Assembly: GCF_004000765.1 (NCBI RefSeq)
Contig: NZ_BILW01000003.1
Coordinates: forward strand, 304,852-368,851
Direction of reading: 5' to 3'
From: Paenibacillus chondroitinus NBRC 15376
GTDB taxonomy: Bacteria; Bacillota; Bacilli; Paenibacillales; NBRC-103111
Length of the DNA: 64,000 nucleotides
The notes under the pieces are model-generated. The model saw nothing but the letters and a program-made list of their open reading frames with translations, ran no database searches and was not told where the DNA came from. A program made the translations under genes and the position numbers. Each line of letters starts with the position of its first letter. Positions within the stretch are counted from its first letter, which is position 1. Below, piece by piece: positions 56,780 through 64,000 of this stretch.

Positions 56780-57871
56780 CTATGCTTGGATGTAGGTAGA
56801 ACCTGGAAGCTGTTTAATCGCCTTTTTCAATAGTAAAGATAACAGAACTGCATGCAAATGTCCAAACGTAAATTGTCCGTCCTCCATGAGGGCATCAATT
56901 GAAATGGGTTCATTCGACAACTTACGGAATATTTCGCCTTCCTCTTCCGAAAGCAAAAATAATGTCAACGGCTTATTTAGAGCACGTTTTTCTTCTGAAC
57001 TTATCATATAGTTGTAGTCGTCTACAATCTCTTCCACACGTGTAACTAATTTCGCTCCATCCTTTAAAAGCCTATGAACGCCGCTGCTTACACGCGAGTG
57101 AATGGGTCCTGGAATCGCGAACACATCCCGTGACTCATCGAGAGCAAACTCTACCGTTATCAGCGATCCGCTGTCCTCAGCTGCCTCAACGACCGTAATG
57201 CCTAATGACAATCCCGCAATAATGCGGTTCCGCTGCGGAAACATACCAGGCTTCATCCCTGTTCCAATCGGGTATTCAGAAATAATAACTCCTTCTTGCT
57301 CAATATTTCGAAATAATAAAGCATTCTCACGCGGATAAATCTGATTGATAGCGCAACCAAGAACAGCTACCGTCTTTGACTTTCCTTGTAAGGCGCCGAT
57401 ATGAGCTTTGCTGTCAATTCCTCTTGCAAGCCCGCTCACAATACCAAATCCAGCACGTGAAAGCGCTGCTGCCCATTCCTCTGCAATCTTTTTCCCATAA
57501 GGCGTTGGCGTACGGGTTCCAACCATTCCCAGGAGTCGTCCATTCAGTATGGCTGATTTGCCTTTCACATATAAAACCCAAGGGGGCTGCGCAATTTCTT
57601 TCAATATCTGAGGGTACTCCTCATCCAAAATCGTTAGGATTTGAATGGATTGCTTCATATATAATTGAAGTCTTTCCTCAATGAAGGCATGAGTAAATCG
57701 GGAGGAAATTCGCTCAGCTACGGAAGCACGAATACCTTGAGCCGAGATTTCCGCTGCGGAGAGCTCAAATAAAACTTGCAGGTCTGGAAACCGGTTCACG
57801 AGCTGAAGCATGGTTTTCCAGCCGACCCCTTCAAGTTCATGAAGGCCAAATAAAATGATTCGATTATCCAT
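56780..57871 (-). CDS. dprA: DNA processing protein DprA/Smf
   Basis: DprA loads RecA onto incoming single-stranded DNA during natural transformation. 363 residues: N-terminal SAM-like helical region, Rossmann-like core (GMVGTRTPTPYGKKIAEEWAAALSRAGFGIVSGLARGIDSKAHIGAL, SEYPIGTGMKPGMFPQRNRIIAGLS, EFALDESRDVFAIPG) and a C-terminal winged-helix-like segment. ATG 57871 is preceded by AAGGAG; a GTG four codons earlier overlaps that site. It follows sucD after a strong terminator. Confidence 0.95.
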   Translation of the reverse strand: MDNRIILFGLHELEGVGWKTMLQLVNRFPDLQVLFELSAAEISAQGIRASVAERISSRFTHAFIEERLQLYMKQSIQILTILDEEYPQILKEIAQPPWVLYVKGKSAILNGRLLGMVGTRTPTPYGKKIAEEWAAALSRAGFGIVSGLARGIDSKAHIGALQGKSKTVAVLGCAINQIYPRENALLFRNIEQEGVIISEYPIGTGMKPGMFPQRNRIIAGLSLGITVVEAAEDSGSLITVEFALDESRDVFAIPGPIHSRVSSGVHRLLKDGAKLVTRVEEIVDDYNYMISSEEKRALNKPLTLFLLSEEEGEIFRKLSNEPISIDALMEDGQFTFGHLHAVLLSLLLKKAIKQLPGSTYIQA

Positions 57872-57919
57872 TAGTATATACACTCCTTACTCGAATGACA
57901 AATCTTTGCAAAGCTAGAA

Positions 57920-57964
57920 AAACAAAAAACCTTCCAAATCCCTGTTTCAGGGAGTTGGAAGGTT
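57920..57964 (-). terminator. intrinsic terminator after sucD
   Basis: On the minus strand AACCTTCCAA pairs with TTGGAAGGTT, with an inner CTCCCTG/CAGGGA helix, followed by TTTTTTGTTTTT. A textbook terminator 23 nt past the sucD stop that separates sucCD from dprA-topA. Confidence 0.9.
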
Positions 57965-57986
57965 GCTTACCTTCAAAAAGGCGAGA

Positions 57987-58919
57987 CTATTTTTTTGTGA
58001 TAACTTTGTCAAGCATACCTTTTTCTTCAAGTACGCTAACAAGCGTTGAACCCATTTCAGATGGCGTAGCCGCTACGCGGATTCCGCATCTTTCCATCGT
58101 TGCAACTTTCTCAGCTGCCGTACCTTTACCACCGGAAATAATCGCACCGGCATGGCCCATACGTTTTCCTGGAGGCGCCGTTTTACCGCCGATGAAACCA
58201 ACTACCGGTTTCGTCATGTTGGCAGCAACCCACTCAGCCGCTTCTTCTTCTGCTGTTCCACCGATCTCACCGATCATAATGACAGCATAAGTGTCCGGAT
58301 CTTCATTGAAACGTTTGAGGATATCGATAAACTCGGAACCTTTAACAGGGTCTCCACCGATACCAACAGCGGAGGATTGTCCAATACCGCGAGTTGTCAA
58401 TTGGTGAACCGCTTCGTAAGTTAGTGTTCCGGAACGGGAAACAACACCTACGTGACCTGGTGTATGGATGTAACCTGGCATAATACCGATTTTGCACTCG
58501 CCTGGCGTGATAACGCCTGGGCAGTTTGGTCCGATTAGAACGGTTCTCTTGCCTTCCATGTAACGTTTCACGTTAACCATGTCAAGTACAGGAATACCTT
58601 CTGTGATACAGATAACGAGATCAAGATCAGCGTCAACCGCTTCAATAATGGACTCTGCTGCAAAAGCAGGTGGTACATAAATAACGGATGCTGTTGCACC
58701 AGTTGCATTTTTAGCTTCGATAACTGTGTTAAAAACCGGAAGTTGAACAAGCTCACCGTTTTCCAGTGTGATGTCTACTTTTGTTCCGCCTTTACCTGGG
58801 GTTACGCCACCAACCATTTGTGTGCCGTATTCAAGACCGCCTTTGGTATGAAACAAACCCGTAGCGCCGGTAATCCCTTGAGTAATGACTTTTGTATGTT
58901 TATTGACCAAAATACTCAT
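57987..58919 (-). CDS. sucD: succinyl-CoA ligase alpha subunit
   Basis: SucD forms the CoA-binding and phosphohistidine half of succinyl-CoA synthetase in the TCA cycle. 310 residues: CoA-binding Rossmann domain ([24 protein letters not shown]), [20 protein letters not shown], and the ligase domain with the active-site His in [17 protein letters not shown] 58919 has GGGGATG about 14 nt upstream. Follows sucC by 49 nt. Confidence 0.97.
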   Translation of the reverse strand: MSILVNKHTKVITQGITGATGLFHTKGGLEYGTQMVGGVTPGKGGTKVDITLENGELVQLPVFNTVIEAKNATGATASVIYVPPAFAAESIIEAVDADLDLVICITEGIPVLDMVNVKRYMEGKRTVLIGPNCPGVITPGECKIGIMPGYIHTPGHVGVVSRSGTLTYEAVHQLTTRGIGQSSAVGIGGDPVKGSEFIDILKRFNEDPDTYAVIMIGEIGGTAEEEAAEWVAANMTKPVVGFIGGKTAPPGKRMGHAGAIISGGKGTAAEKVATMERCGIRVAATPSEMGSTLVSVLEEKGMLDKVITKK

Positions 58920-58968
58920 GATCTTTTGTTCACATCCCCTATATTATTTAAAACCGCACGGGTTTAAT

Positions 58969-60129
58969 TTATTTCACAAGTGCAACGATTTTCTGAGCGC
59001 CGTCTGCCATGGAGTCAGCAGCAACAATGTTCAAGCCGGATTCGTTAAGAATCTTTTTACCAAGTTCCACGTTTGTTCCTTCAAGACGAACGACAAGCGG
59101 ACGGGATAGACCAAGTTCTCTAGCCGCAGCAACAACGCCGTCAGCAATTACGTCACAACGCATGATTCCGCCGAAGATGTTAACGAAAATGCCTTTAACT
59201 TGCTCATCGGACAAAATGATTTTGAATGCTTCTGTAACTTTCTCTTTCGTAGCACCGCCCCCTACGTCAAGGAAGTTAGCAGGGTCTCCGCCGTAGTGCT
59301 TGATGATGTCCATAGTAGCCATCGCAAGTCCTGCACCGTTAACCATACAACCGATATTACCGTCAAGAGCAATGTAGCTCAGATCATATTTGGAAGCTTG
59401 GATTTCTTTCGCATCTTCTTCTTCAAGGTCGCGAAGTTCAACGATATCTTTGTGACGGAAAAGAGCGTTGGAATCAAAGTTCAATTTAGCGTCAAGAGCC
59501 ATAACGTCGCCGGAACCTGTAACAACCAATGGGTTGATTTCAGCGATGGAGCAGTCTTTTTCTACGAACGCTTTGTAAAGCGCAAGCATGAATTTAACCG
59601 CTTTGTTAACAAGCTCGTTAGGAATGTTGATCGAGTATGCAAGTCTACGAGCTTGGAAAGCTTGAAGACCGATCGCAGGATCTACAACTTCTTTGAAAAT
59701 TTTCTCAGGAGAATGCTCAGCAACCTCCTCAATTTCCGTACCGCCTTCTTCAGAAGCCATCAGAACGACGCTACCAGTAGCACGGTCAACAACAACACCA
59801 ACATAATATTCTTTTTTAATGTCACAGCCTTCTTCGATCAAAAGGCGTTTAACTTCTTTACCTTCAGGACCTGTTTGGTGAGTGACAAGCACTTTGCCAA
59901 GAATTTCGCTAGCATATGTACGAACTTCGTCGAGGTTTTTAGCTACCTTAACGCCGCCTGCTTTACCGCGACCTCCGGCATGAATTTGCGCCTTAACTAC
60001 GACGACGGATGTTCCGAGTTCTTTTGCAGCTGCAACAGCTTCATCTACGGTGAAAGCAACTTTCCCGTTAGGAACGCTGACTCCGTACTGTCTCAGGACT
60101 TCTTTGCCTTGGTACTCATGGATATTCAT
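58969..60129 (-). CDS. sucC: succinyl-CoA ligase beta subunit
   Basis: SucC carries the ATP-grasp nucleotide site of succinyl-CoA synthetase. 386 residues beginning [22 protein letters not shown], then [57 protein letters not shown] and [17 protein letters not shown] 60129 follows GATAGGAGGATTTTAGGAA. First gene of the sucCD pair, with a long untranslated region upstream. Confidence 0.97.
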   Translation of the reverse strand: MNIHEYQGKEVLRQYGVSVPNGKVAFTVDEAVAAAKELGTSVVVVKAQIHAGGRGKAGGVKVAKNLDEVRTYASEILGKVLVTHQTGPEGKEVKRLLIEEGCDIKKEYYVGVVVDRATGSVVLMASEEGGTEIEEVAEHSPEKIFKEVVDPAIGLQAFQARRLAYSINIPNELVNKAVKFMLALYKAFVEKDCSIAEINPLVVTGSGDVMALDAKLNFDSNALFRHKDIVELRDLEEEDAKEIQASKYDLSYIALDGNIGCMVNGAGLAMATMDIIKHYGGDPANFLDVGGGATKEKVTEAFKIILSDEQVKGIFVNIFGGIMRCDVIADGVVAAARELGLSRPLVVRLEGTNVELGKKILNESGLNIVAADSMADGAQKIVALVK

Positions 60130-60403
60130 TTCCTAAAATCCTCCTATCAGTATGGACTTTCTATACGTGCTATACAGGGGAAAAAGTGTAATTTCCTATG
60201 TGTGTTGTGCACGAAATAAATCTTGCTGCCGGAATTAGTATCACACTTCTTCACAAGCCCTAACCATTGTATCACTAATTTTCGACAGTTTCCTTATTTT
60301 TTTCGTTAATCCATTCAAATTTTCCTTTCACGCTGAAAAACTTTAGCTATCACTTACAACCATCAAACGCCCACATCTGTGTTTAAATGTCAAAAATGTT
60401 CAT
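60130..60403 (-). other. sucC upstream region, possible promoters
   Basis: About 270 bases without a gene (the full gap to the next gene is 322 bases including a terminator). On the minus strand two extended -10-like elements occur: TGATACAAT (60274-60266) and TGATACTAA (60243-60235), both inside repeated GTGATAC words, each with a weak -35. I see no clear operator or riboswitch. Confidence 0.35.
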
Positions 60404-60437
60404 AAAAAAGACGTATTTTTCACTTGAAAAATACGTC
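60404..60437 (-). terminator. intrinsic terminator after the zinc-ribbon gene
   Basis: GACGTATTTTTC (60410-60421) pairs perfectly with GAAAAATACGTC (60426-60437), 12 bp with a 4-nt loop, followed on the minus strand by six T. 14 nt past the stop of the upstream gene. Confidence 0.88.
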
Positions 60438-60451
60438 TACCTCTTTATTTG

Positions 60452-60709
60452 TCAATAATGCGGCGTTGTCGGAGTATTCATTCGCGGTTCGCGCTCCGCT
60501 TGTTTGATAAATCTCATCTCATTTCCAGTAAAGCTGCAAACTAGACATTGAATCATCGGTTCTTCCTCAGGAATCGCATCAGGGTCATTGAATTCCGTTA
60601 TATTGCCGGATAGTGCATCTTTCAGAAACGGCTGCGCATAGCTGGTAATTACACTGAATTTAATACGATTAGAACGGCAGTTTGGACAAAAATACGGCTT
60701 CTCCTGCAT
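60452..60709 (-). CDS. small zinc-ribbon protein of unknown function
   Basis: An 85-residue protein with two CxxC pairs, Cys 8/11 (YFCPNCRSN) and Cys 55/58 (IQCLVCSF), the layout of a zinc ribbon with a long inserted helical region between. An acidic stretch (NDPDAIPEEEP) precedes the second pair. I do not recognise a named family. ATG 60709 follows GATGAGGTGATGAT. It stands alone: a terminator follows and a divergent gene (comM) precedes, so it has its own promoter, which I cannot place firmly. Confidence 0.75.
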   Translation of the reverse strand: MQEKPYFCPNCRSNRIKFSVITSYAQPFLKDALSGNITEFNDPDAIPEEEPMIQCLVCSFTGNEMRFIKQAEREPRMNTPTTPHY

Positions 60710-60776
60710 ATCATCACCTCATCTTCCAGTATGTGCATATAGACTTTATTTAAAACGTAAAAAAACCATTTATGGA

Positions 60777-60805
60777 TTGCGTAAATTTCCCATTTTCTAT
60801 ACAAT
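60777..60805 (+). promoter_or_regulatory. sigma-A promoter of comM
   Basis: TTGCGT (60777-60782) and TACAAT (60800-60805) with a 17-bp spacer on the plus strand. The start would be near 60812, leaving a leader of about 90 nt before the comM ATG at 60902. Good match to the consensus and in the divergent gap. Confidence 0.7.
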
Positions 60806-60901
60806 AGAGGAAATAAAACGGATCAATAAGGAAGCACCTTTTATCCTCACGAACAGTAGCTTAACCTGCTGCTCTACTAAGGAGAGGAAGGTGTTTATTG
60901 T

Positions 60902-62473
60902 ATGTATGGCAAAGTCTGGAGCGCTTGTTTGCAAGGAATTGAAGGAAAAACAATCGAAGTAGAGGTTGATATCTCCAGCGGTTTACCTCAAATGAACTTG
61001 GTGGGACTTCCGGATTCCGCCATCCGTGAATCTGTGGAGAGAGTTCGTACGTCTATCAAAAATTGCGGATACACGTTTCCGATGGATCGAATCACAGTGA
61101 ATCTAGCACCAGCAGACTTGCGCAAAGAGGGATCCTCTTTCGATTTGGCGATTGCGGTTGCTATTTTACTAACAACAGGTCAGGTTAGCAGTGAATTTTT
61201 ACACAAGACCTTATTTTTGGGCGAATTAGCATTGGACGGATCCCTCCGGCCTGTTCCCGGGGTGTTATCCATGACGCATGCAGCAAAAAAGTTAGGCATC
61301 AACCGAGTTTGTGTCCCTCTCTCCAATGCCTCTGAAGCTGCACTAATTGACGGCATGGAAGTTTGCGGGATAACCAATCTCTCTGATTTTAGGAATTGGA
61401 ATCGGCCATCTCATCACGAGTATCTATTTAGTAGTAATTCAAGCAGTCAGAATGGATTTTCGACAATTTCCTCAATAACTCAACAGGATATCGAAGATTA
61501 TGCCGATGTCAACGGGCAGCACCAAGTCAAACGAGCGATGATGATAGCTGCTGCAGGCATGCATAATATCCTATTAATCGGCCCTCCCGGGACCGGAAAA
61601 ACCATGTTGGTCAAGCGCATGCCTTCCATTTTACCCCCCATGTCGGATCACGAAGCACTGGAAGTCACCAAAATCTACAGCGCCTCAGGCAAGCTCATAG
61701 ATCGATCTTCGCTAATGCGCACCCGCTCATTTCGAGCTCCGCACCACACCATATCGGCTGCAGGGCTGGTTGGAGGTGGAACGATACCGAAACCAGGCGA
61801 AGTCAGTTTAGCTCACCGTGGGATCCTGTTTCTGGACGAGCTGCCAGAGTTTACGCGAAATGCACTTGAAGTTCTTAGACAGCCGCTTGAGGAGCGCTCT
61901 GTTACAATAGCTAGAGCACGCGCCGTATATACATTTCCTTCGCAGTTTATTTTAGCTGCTGCCATGAATCCTTGCCCTTGCGGTTATTACGGAGCAGAAA
62001 ATGAAGCAAATGCCTGTATTTGCTCGCACGCAAAAATCGTTCAGTACCGTTCCAAAATATCCGGGCCTCTCCTTGATCGCATCGATCTCCATGTGGAAGT
62101 GCCTAAACAGAGTTATGCACAGCTAAAGGAGCACACAATCAATCATCCTTTATCATCCACGGAAATGTTGGAGAAAGTTTTAATTGCCCATCAGCGACAG
62201 CAAAAGCGCTATGCAGGCACCGGCATTCAGCATAATAATGAATTAAGTGGTATTCGAATGAGACAAATTTGCCAACTGACGTCAGAGGGAGAGCAGCTGC
62301 TAAGCGCATCCTTTGAGGCTCTTGGACTAAGCGCTAGAGCCCATGACCGCATTCTGCGATTAGCTTTAACGATTGCAGACTTAGAGGAAAGCGATCGTAT
62401 TCTGTCTCATCACTTGGCTGAGGCCATTCAATACCGAAATCTCGATAAGCAGCAAAAAGAGCAAGAAGGATGA
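60902..62473 (+). CDS. comM: ComM/YifB family Mg-chelatase-like AAA+ ATPase
   Basis: In transformable Gram-negatives ComM is a hexameric helicase that promotes branch migration in chromosomal recombination of acquired DNA; the role in Firmicutes is less studied. 523 residues: N-terminal Lon-protease-like domain (1-165; VDISSGLPQMNLVGLPDSAIRESVERV), AAA+ domain with GPPGTGKT at 227-234, Walker B GILFLDELPEF, and a cysteine-rich NPCPCGYYG followed by CICSHA that may bind zinc, then a C-terminal Mg-chelatase domain. ATG 60902 follows AAGGTGTTTATTGT. It is the only plus-strand gene in the window. Confidence 0.93.
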   Translation: MYGKVWSACLQGIEGKTIEVEVDISSGLPQMNLVGLPDSAIRESVERVRTSIKNCGYTFPMDRITVNLAPADLRKEGSSFDLAIAVAILLTTGQVSSEFLHKTLFLGELALDGSLRPVPGVLSMTHAAKKLGINRVCVPLSNASEAALIDGMEVCGITNLSDFRNWNRPSHHEYLFSSNSSSQNGFSTISSITQQDIEDYADVNGQHQVKRAMMIAAAGMHNILLIGPPGTGKTMLVKRMPSILPPMSDHEALEVTKIYSASGKLIDRSSLMRTRSFRAPHHTISAAGLVGGGTIPKPGEVSLAHRGILFLDELPEFTRNALEVLRQPLEERSVTIARARAVYTFPSQFILAAAMNPCPCGYYGAENEANACICSHAKIVQYRSKISGPLLDRIDLHVEVPKQSYAQLKEHTINHPLSSTEMLEKVLIAHQRQQKRYAGTGIQHNNELSGIRMRQICQLTSEGEQLLSASFEALGLSARAHDRILRLALTIADLEESDRILSHHLAEAIQYRNLDKQQKEQEG

Positions 62474-62482
62474 TACAGATAA

Positions 62483-62532
62483 GAGCCTTTTGAGCCCGTT
62501 CGTTTTCTCTACGAATCAGGCTCAAAAGGCTC
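62483..62532. terminator. inverted repeat between convergent comM and yraN
   Basis: GAGCCTTTTGAGCC (62483-62496) is repeated inverted as GGCTCAAAAGGCTC (62519-62532), a perfect 14-bp stem with an inner TTCGT/ACGAA helix. It follows comM by 10 nt and overlaps the last codons of yraN on the other strand. U tracts are poor on both sides, yet the shape fits a bidirectional terminator between convergent genes. Confidence 0.7.
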
Positions 62533-62899
62533 CTTGAATATGTTCAATTTGAGTCGTTGCTCCATCCAAGGATATTTCGACGGCAATGACATCAAAGCGA
62601 ACGGAGTTGTCATATTTTTGAAAACGATGCAAGTAAAATTGCGCCGTTTCTTTCACTTTCATTTGCTTACGGACATCAACGGATTCTTTGGCGGTTCCAA
62701 AGCGGCCAGTAGAACGTCTTGTTCTGACCTCAATAAATACGAGCGTACCTGCTTGCTCAGCAACGATATCCAGTTCTCCCGTACGACAGCGCCAGTTCCG
62801 CTCCAAGATCCGATAATCCTTGCCGATCAAAAATGCCTCCGCCGCATCTTCGCCAAGCTTGCCAAGCTGCTTCCTGTTATCTTTCCCTGGTTCTATCAT
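62522..62899 (-). CDS. yraN: YraN/UPF0102 family endonuclease-like protein
   Basis: UPF0102 family, 125 residues, with a fold related to restriction endonucleases and Holliday junction resolvases. Conserved residues visible: GEDAAEAFL, the catalytic-type D44 in TGELDIVA and E57/R59 in VFIEVRTR, then FGTAKESVDVRKQMKV. Physiological role unknown. ATG 62899 overlaps the preceding stop as TAATG and follows AGAGGGACAGATA. It converges with comM; the two are often neighbours in bacteria. Confidence 0.9.
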   Translation of the reverse strand: MIEPGKDNRKQLGKLGEDAAEAFLIGKDYRILERNWRCRTGELDIVAEQAGTLVFIEVRTRRSTGRFGTAKESVDVRKQMKVKETAQFYLHRFQKYDNSVRFDVIAVEISLDGATTQIEHIQGAF

Positions 62900-63213
62900 T
62901 ATCTGTCCCTCTGGGTTCGCATCCGGTTATCCGATCGATAGATAAAGCTTAACACTTCAGCCACCAACTGATAGAGCTCAGGTGGAATTTCCTGATCCAG
63001 GTCCAGCTTGGACAATACTTCGACTAAGGAAGAATCTTCTTGAACAGGAATCCCGTTATCCTTGGCTTTTTGTAAAATCGCTTCAGCCACATGGCCTTTA
63101 CCTTTGGCAATCAGGGTTGGAGCCTTCTGCGCTTCAGGGGAGTAGCGAAGCGCTACGGCCTTCTTAATCGGCGTAGGTTCAGGTGTTCCCGCTGGATTCT
63201 TTGGCTTGGTCAT
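62899..63213 (-). CDS. FlhB C-terminal-domain paralogue (YlqH-like), without membrane part
   Basis: A 104-residue cytoplasmic protein homologous to the C-terminal domain of FlhB: KAVALRYSPEAQKAPTLIAKGKGHVAEAILQKAKDNGIPVQEDSSLVEVLSKLDLDQEIPPELYQLVAEVLSFIYRSD aligns over its length with FlhB in this window (residues about 282-360). The four membrane helices and the NPTH cleavage motif are missing; PIKKAVAL stands where NPTHFAVAL is found. B. subtilis YlqH is such a protein in the same locus. It overlaps the preceding gene by 4 nt (ATGA) and yraN by 1 nt. Confidence 0.9.
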   Translation of the reverse strand: MTKPKNPAGTPEPTPIKKAVALRYSPEAQKAPTLIAKGKGHVAEAILQKAKDNGIPVQEDSSLVEVLSKLDLDQEIPPELYQLVAEVLSFIYRSDNRMRTQRDR

Positions 63214-64000
63214 GCCCGAAAATCTACCCCCTTATACGTTTTCGGGAGGTAGAGCGAGCGAAGATCTGCCCGACCATCTGTAACACCCTTCACTTTTCCC
63301 TCATCCTCGTTGCTTACAGGCTGTGGATAGGGTGAACATTTCAAAGAAATAAACTGGTACCCCGCTTTGTTCATCGCTGATGTTATTTCTTCCTTGGACT
63401 CCTCCATCATAGGAGCTAAGGCCGGATGATCATTATGAATCGTCAATGAGACGATCTTATTAACAACATGTACGTCCACTAACGTATTCCCCATGACTTT
63501 CATTTGCAGATCGAACAACAAGCGACAGTTGCTTGCGTCTACTTCACCGCGTTTCCCTTTGTGGGATTGAATATGAACGGCTGCGGACTGCTGGCCTGTC
63601 CCATCCATAAAAGGAATAAACAAGGTCATATGGGCAAACATGGCGGTTTTGTCACCAGTCAACATCAGCTGTTGACCCGTGATTTGCCCGATCGCTTGCT
63701 GCGCTGCCTCTCTCAGCGGCGCCGGCGTATCACTGGAAGCCGTGAGCTGCAAGAGCAAGCTCTTCAGTGTCTCAGCAGCTGCAGGCTTGGCCGTATCGTC
63801 CTGCTGAGAAGCCATGGCGATCAGGTTCGGCAGCTGATCGTCCTTAAGGAGCCGGCCGCGCTGCATGGCCTCTCCGCGCTCATCCAGCTTCGCTGCGAGA
63901 TGAGCCTCATGCTCCACGCCGACGGCTTTGAGCATCCTGCTGATCCAGTTAGGCTCTGGATCAGCCTCGGGCTCCTGAGGCGCACTGCTGCGCGCCTCGG
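63210..64000 (-). CDS. YlqG-like protein, C-terminal part (5' end outside the window)
   Basis: The frame ends at 63210 and stays open to the window edge, so the N-terminus is missing. About 262 residues are visible: an Ala/Gln/Leu-rich helical part, then a C-terminal domain (MLTGDKTAMFAHMTLFIPFM, GEVDASNCRLLFDLQMKVMGNTLVDVHVVNKIVSLTIHNDHPALAPMMEESKEEITSAMNKAGYQFISLKC) whose strand-helix pattern resembles the FliK C-terminal domain. The region near the edge is Pro/Glu-rich (PQEPEADPEPNWISR) and GC-rich. By position and its overlap with the FlhB-like gene it corresponds to B. subtilis ylqG. Function unknown. Confidence 0.75.
   Translation of the reverse strand, partial: EARSSAPQEPEADPEPNWISRMLKAVGVEHEAHLAAKLDERGEAMQRGRLLKDDQLPNLIAMASQQDDTAKPAAAETLKSLLLQLTASSDTPAPLREAAQQAIGQITGQQLMLTGDKTAMFAHMTLFIPFMDGTGQQSAAVHIQSHKGKRGEVDASNCRLLFDLQMKVMGNTLVDVHVVNKIVSLTIHNDHPALAPMMEESKEEITSAMNKAGYQFISLKCSPYPQPVSNEDEGKVKGVTDGRADLRSLYLPKTYKGVDFRA

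Noticed and set aside
59200..60219. 339-codon open frame on the plus strand opposite sucC
   Set aside because: Fully antisense to the highly conserved sucC; composition (Phe, Asn, Ser-rich) is typical of a shadow frame.

Overview
The window is a chromosomal housekeeping and motility region of a low-to-mid GC Gram-positive bacterium of the order Bacillales, most likely a member of the Paenibacillaceae (inference). The reasons are a PolC-type replicase, CodY, HslVU, TrmFO and a single fla/che locus with the same gene order as the Bacillus subtilis chromosome from ylqG to rbfA. Several proteins have the forms I associate with Paenibacillus-like species: a very long Gly/Gln/Arg-rich initiation factor 2, a short EF-Ts, and an archaeal/eukaryote-like prolyl-tRNA synthetase in the rseP-polC interval. 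All genes but one are on the minus strand, so transcription runs from high to low coordinates.

Layout in the direction of transcription. 64000-62522: a ylqG-like gene (cut by the window end), a FlhB C-terminal-domain paralogue and yraN. 60902-62473: comM (yifB), the only plus-strand gene. 60709-60452: a small zinc-ribbon protein. 60129-56780: sucC, sucD, dprA. 56710-50266: topA, trmFO, hslV, hslU, codY; xerC/codV, which lies between trmFO and hslV in B. subtilis, is absent. 50039-19004: the fla/che locus flgB-flgC-fliE-fliF-fliG-fliH-fliI-fliJ-motE-like-fliK-flgD-TIGR02530-flgE-swrD-fliL-fliM-fliY-cheY-fliO-fliP-fliQ-fliR-flhB-flhA-flhF-flhG-cheB-cheA-cheW-cheC-cheD-(membrane protein)-sigD-fapA-(small protein)-swrB-like-(MltG-like). 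18768-5774: rpsB, tsf, pyrH, frr, uppS, cdsA, dxr, rseP, proS, polC. 5554-1: rimP, nusA, rnpM (ylxR), ylxQ, infB and rbfA (its end is at or just beyond the window edge).

How it works together. The fla/che block encodes almost the whole hook-basal body, export gate, C-ring switch, chemotaxis signalling core and sigma D. Most of its genes overlap or abut, which points to one very long transcript. The rpsB-to-polC block combines translation factors with isoprenoid, phospholipid and envelope genes. Its proximal genes are separated by terminator-like hairpins, suggesting stepwise read-through. The nusA block has a clear sigma-A promoter followed by a hairpin with a poor U tract in the leader, a plausible attenuator.

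I see no insertion sequence, phage, CRISPR array, tRNA or rRNA. The region is a conserved core, so the interest lies in departures from the canonical arrangement: an orphan pair of proteins resembling the export-switch proteins FliK and FlhB at the right end, a possible leader ORF before flgE, an N-terminally extended HslV, leader structures at rpsB and nusA, and several unrecognised small proteins inside fla/che.
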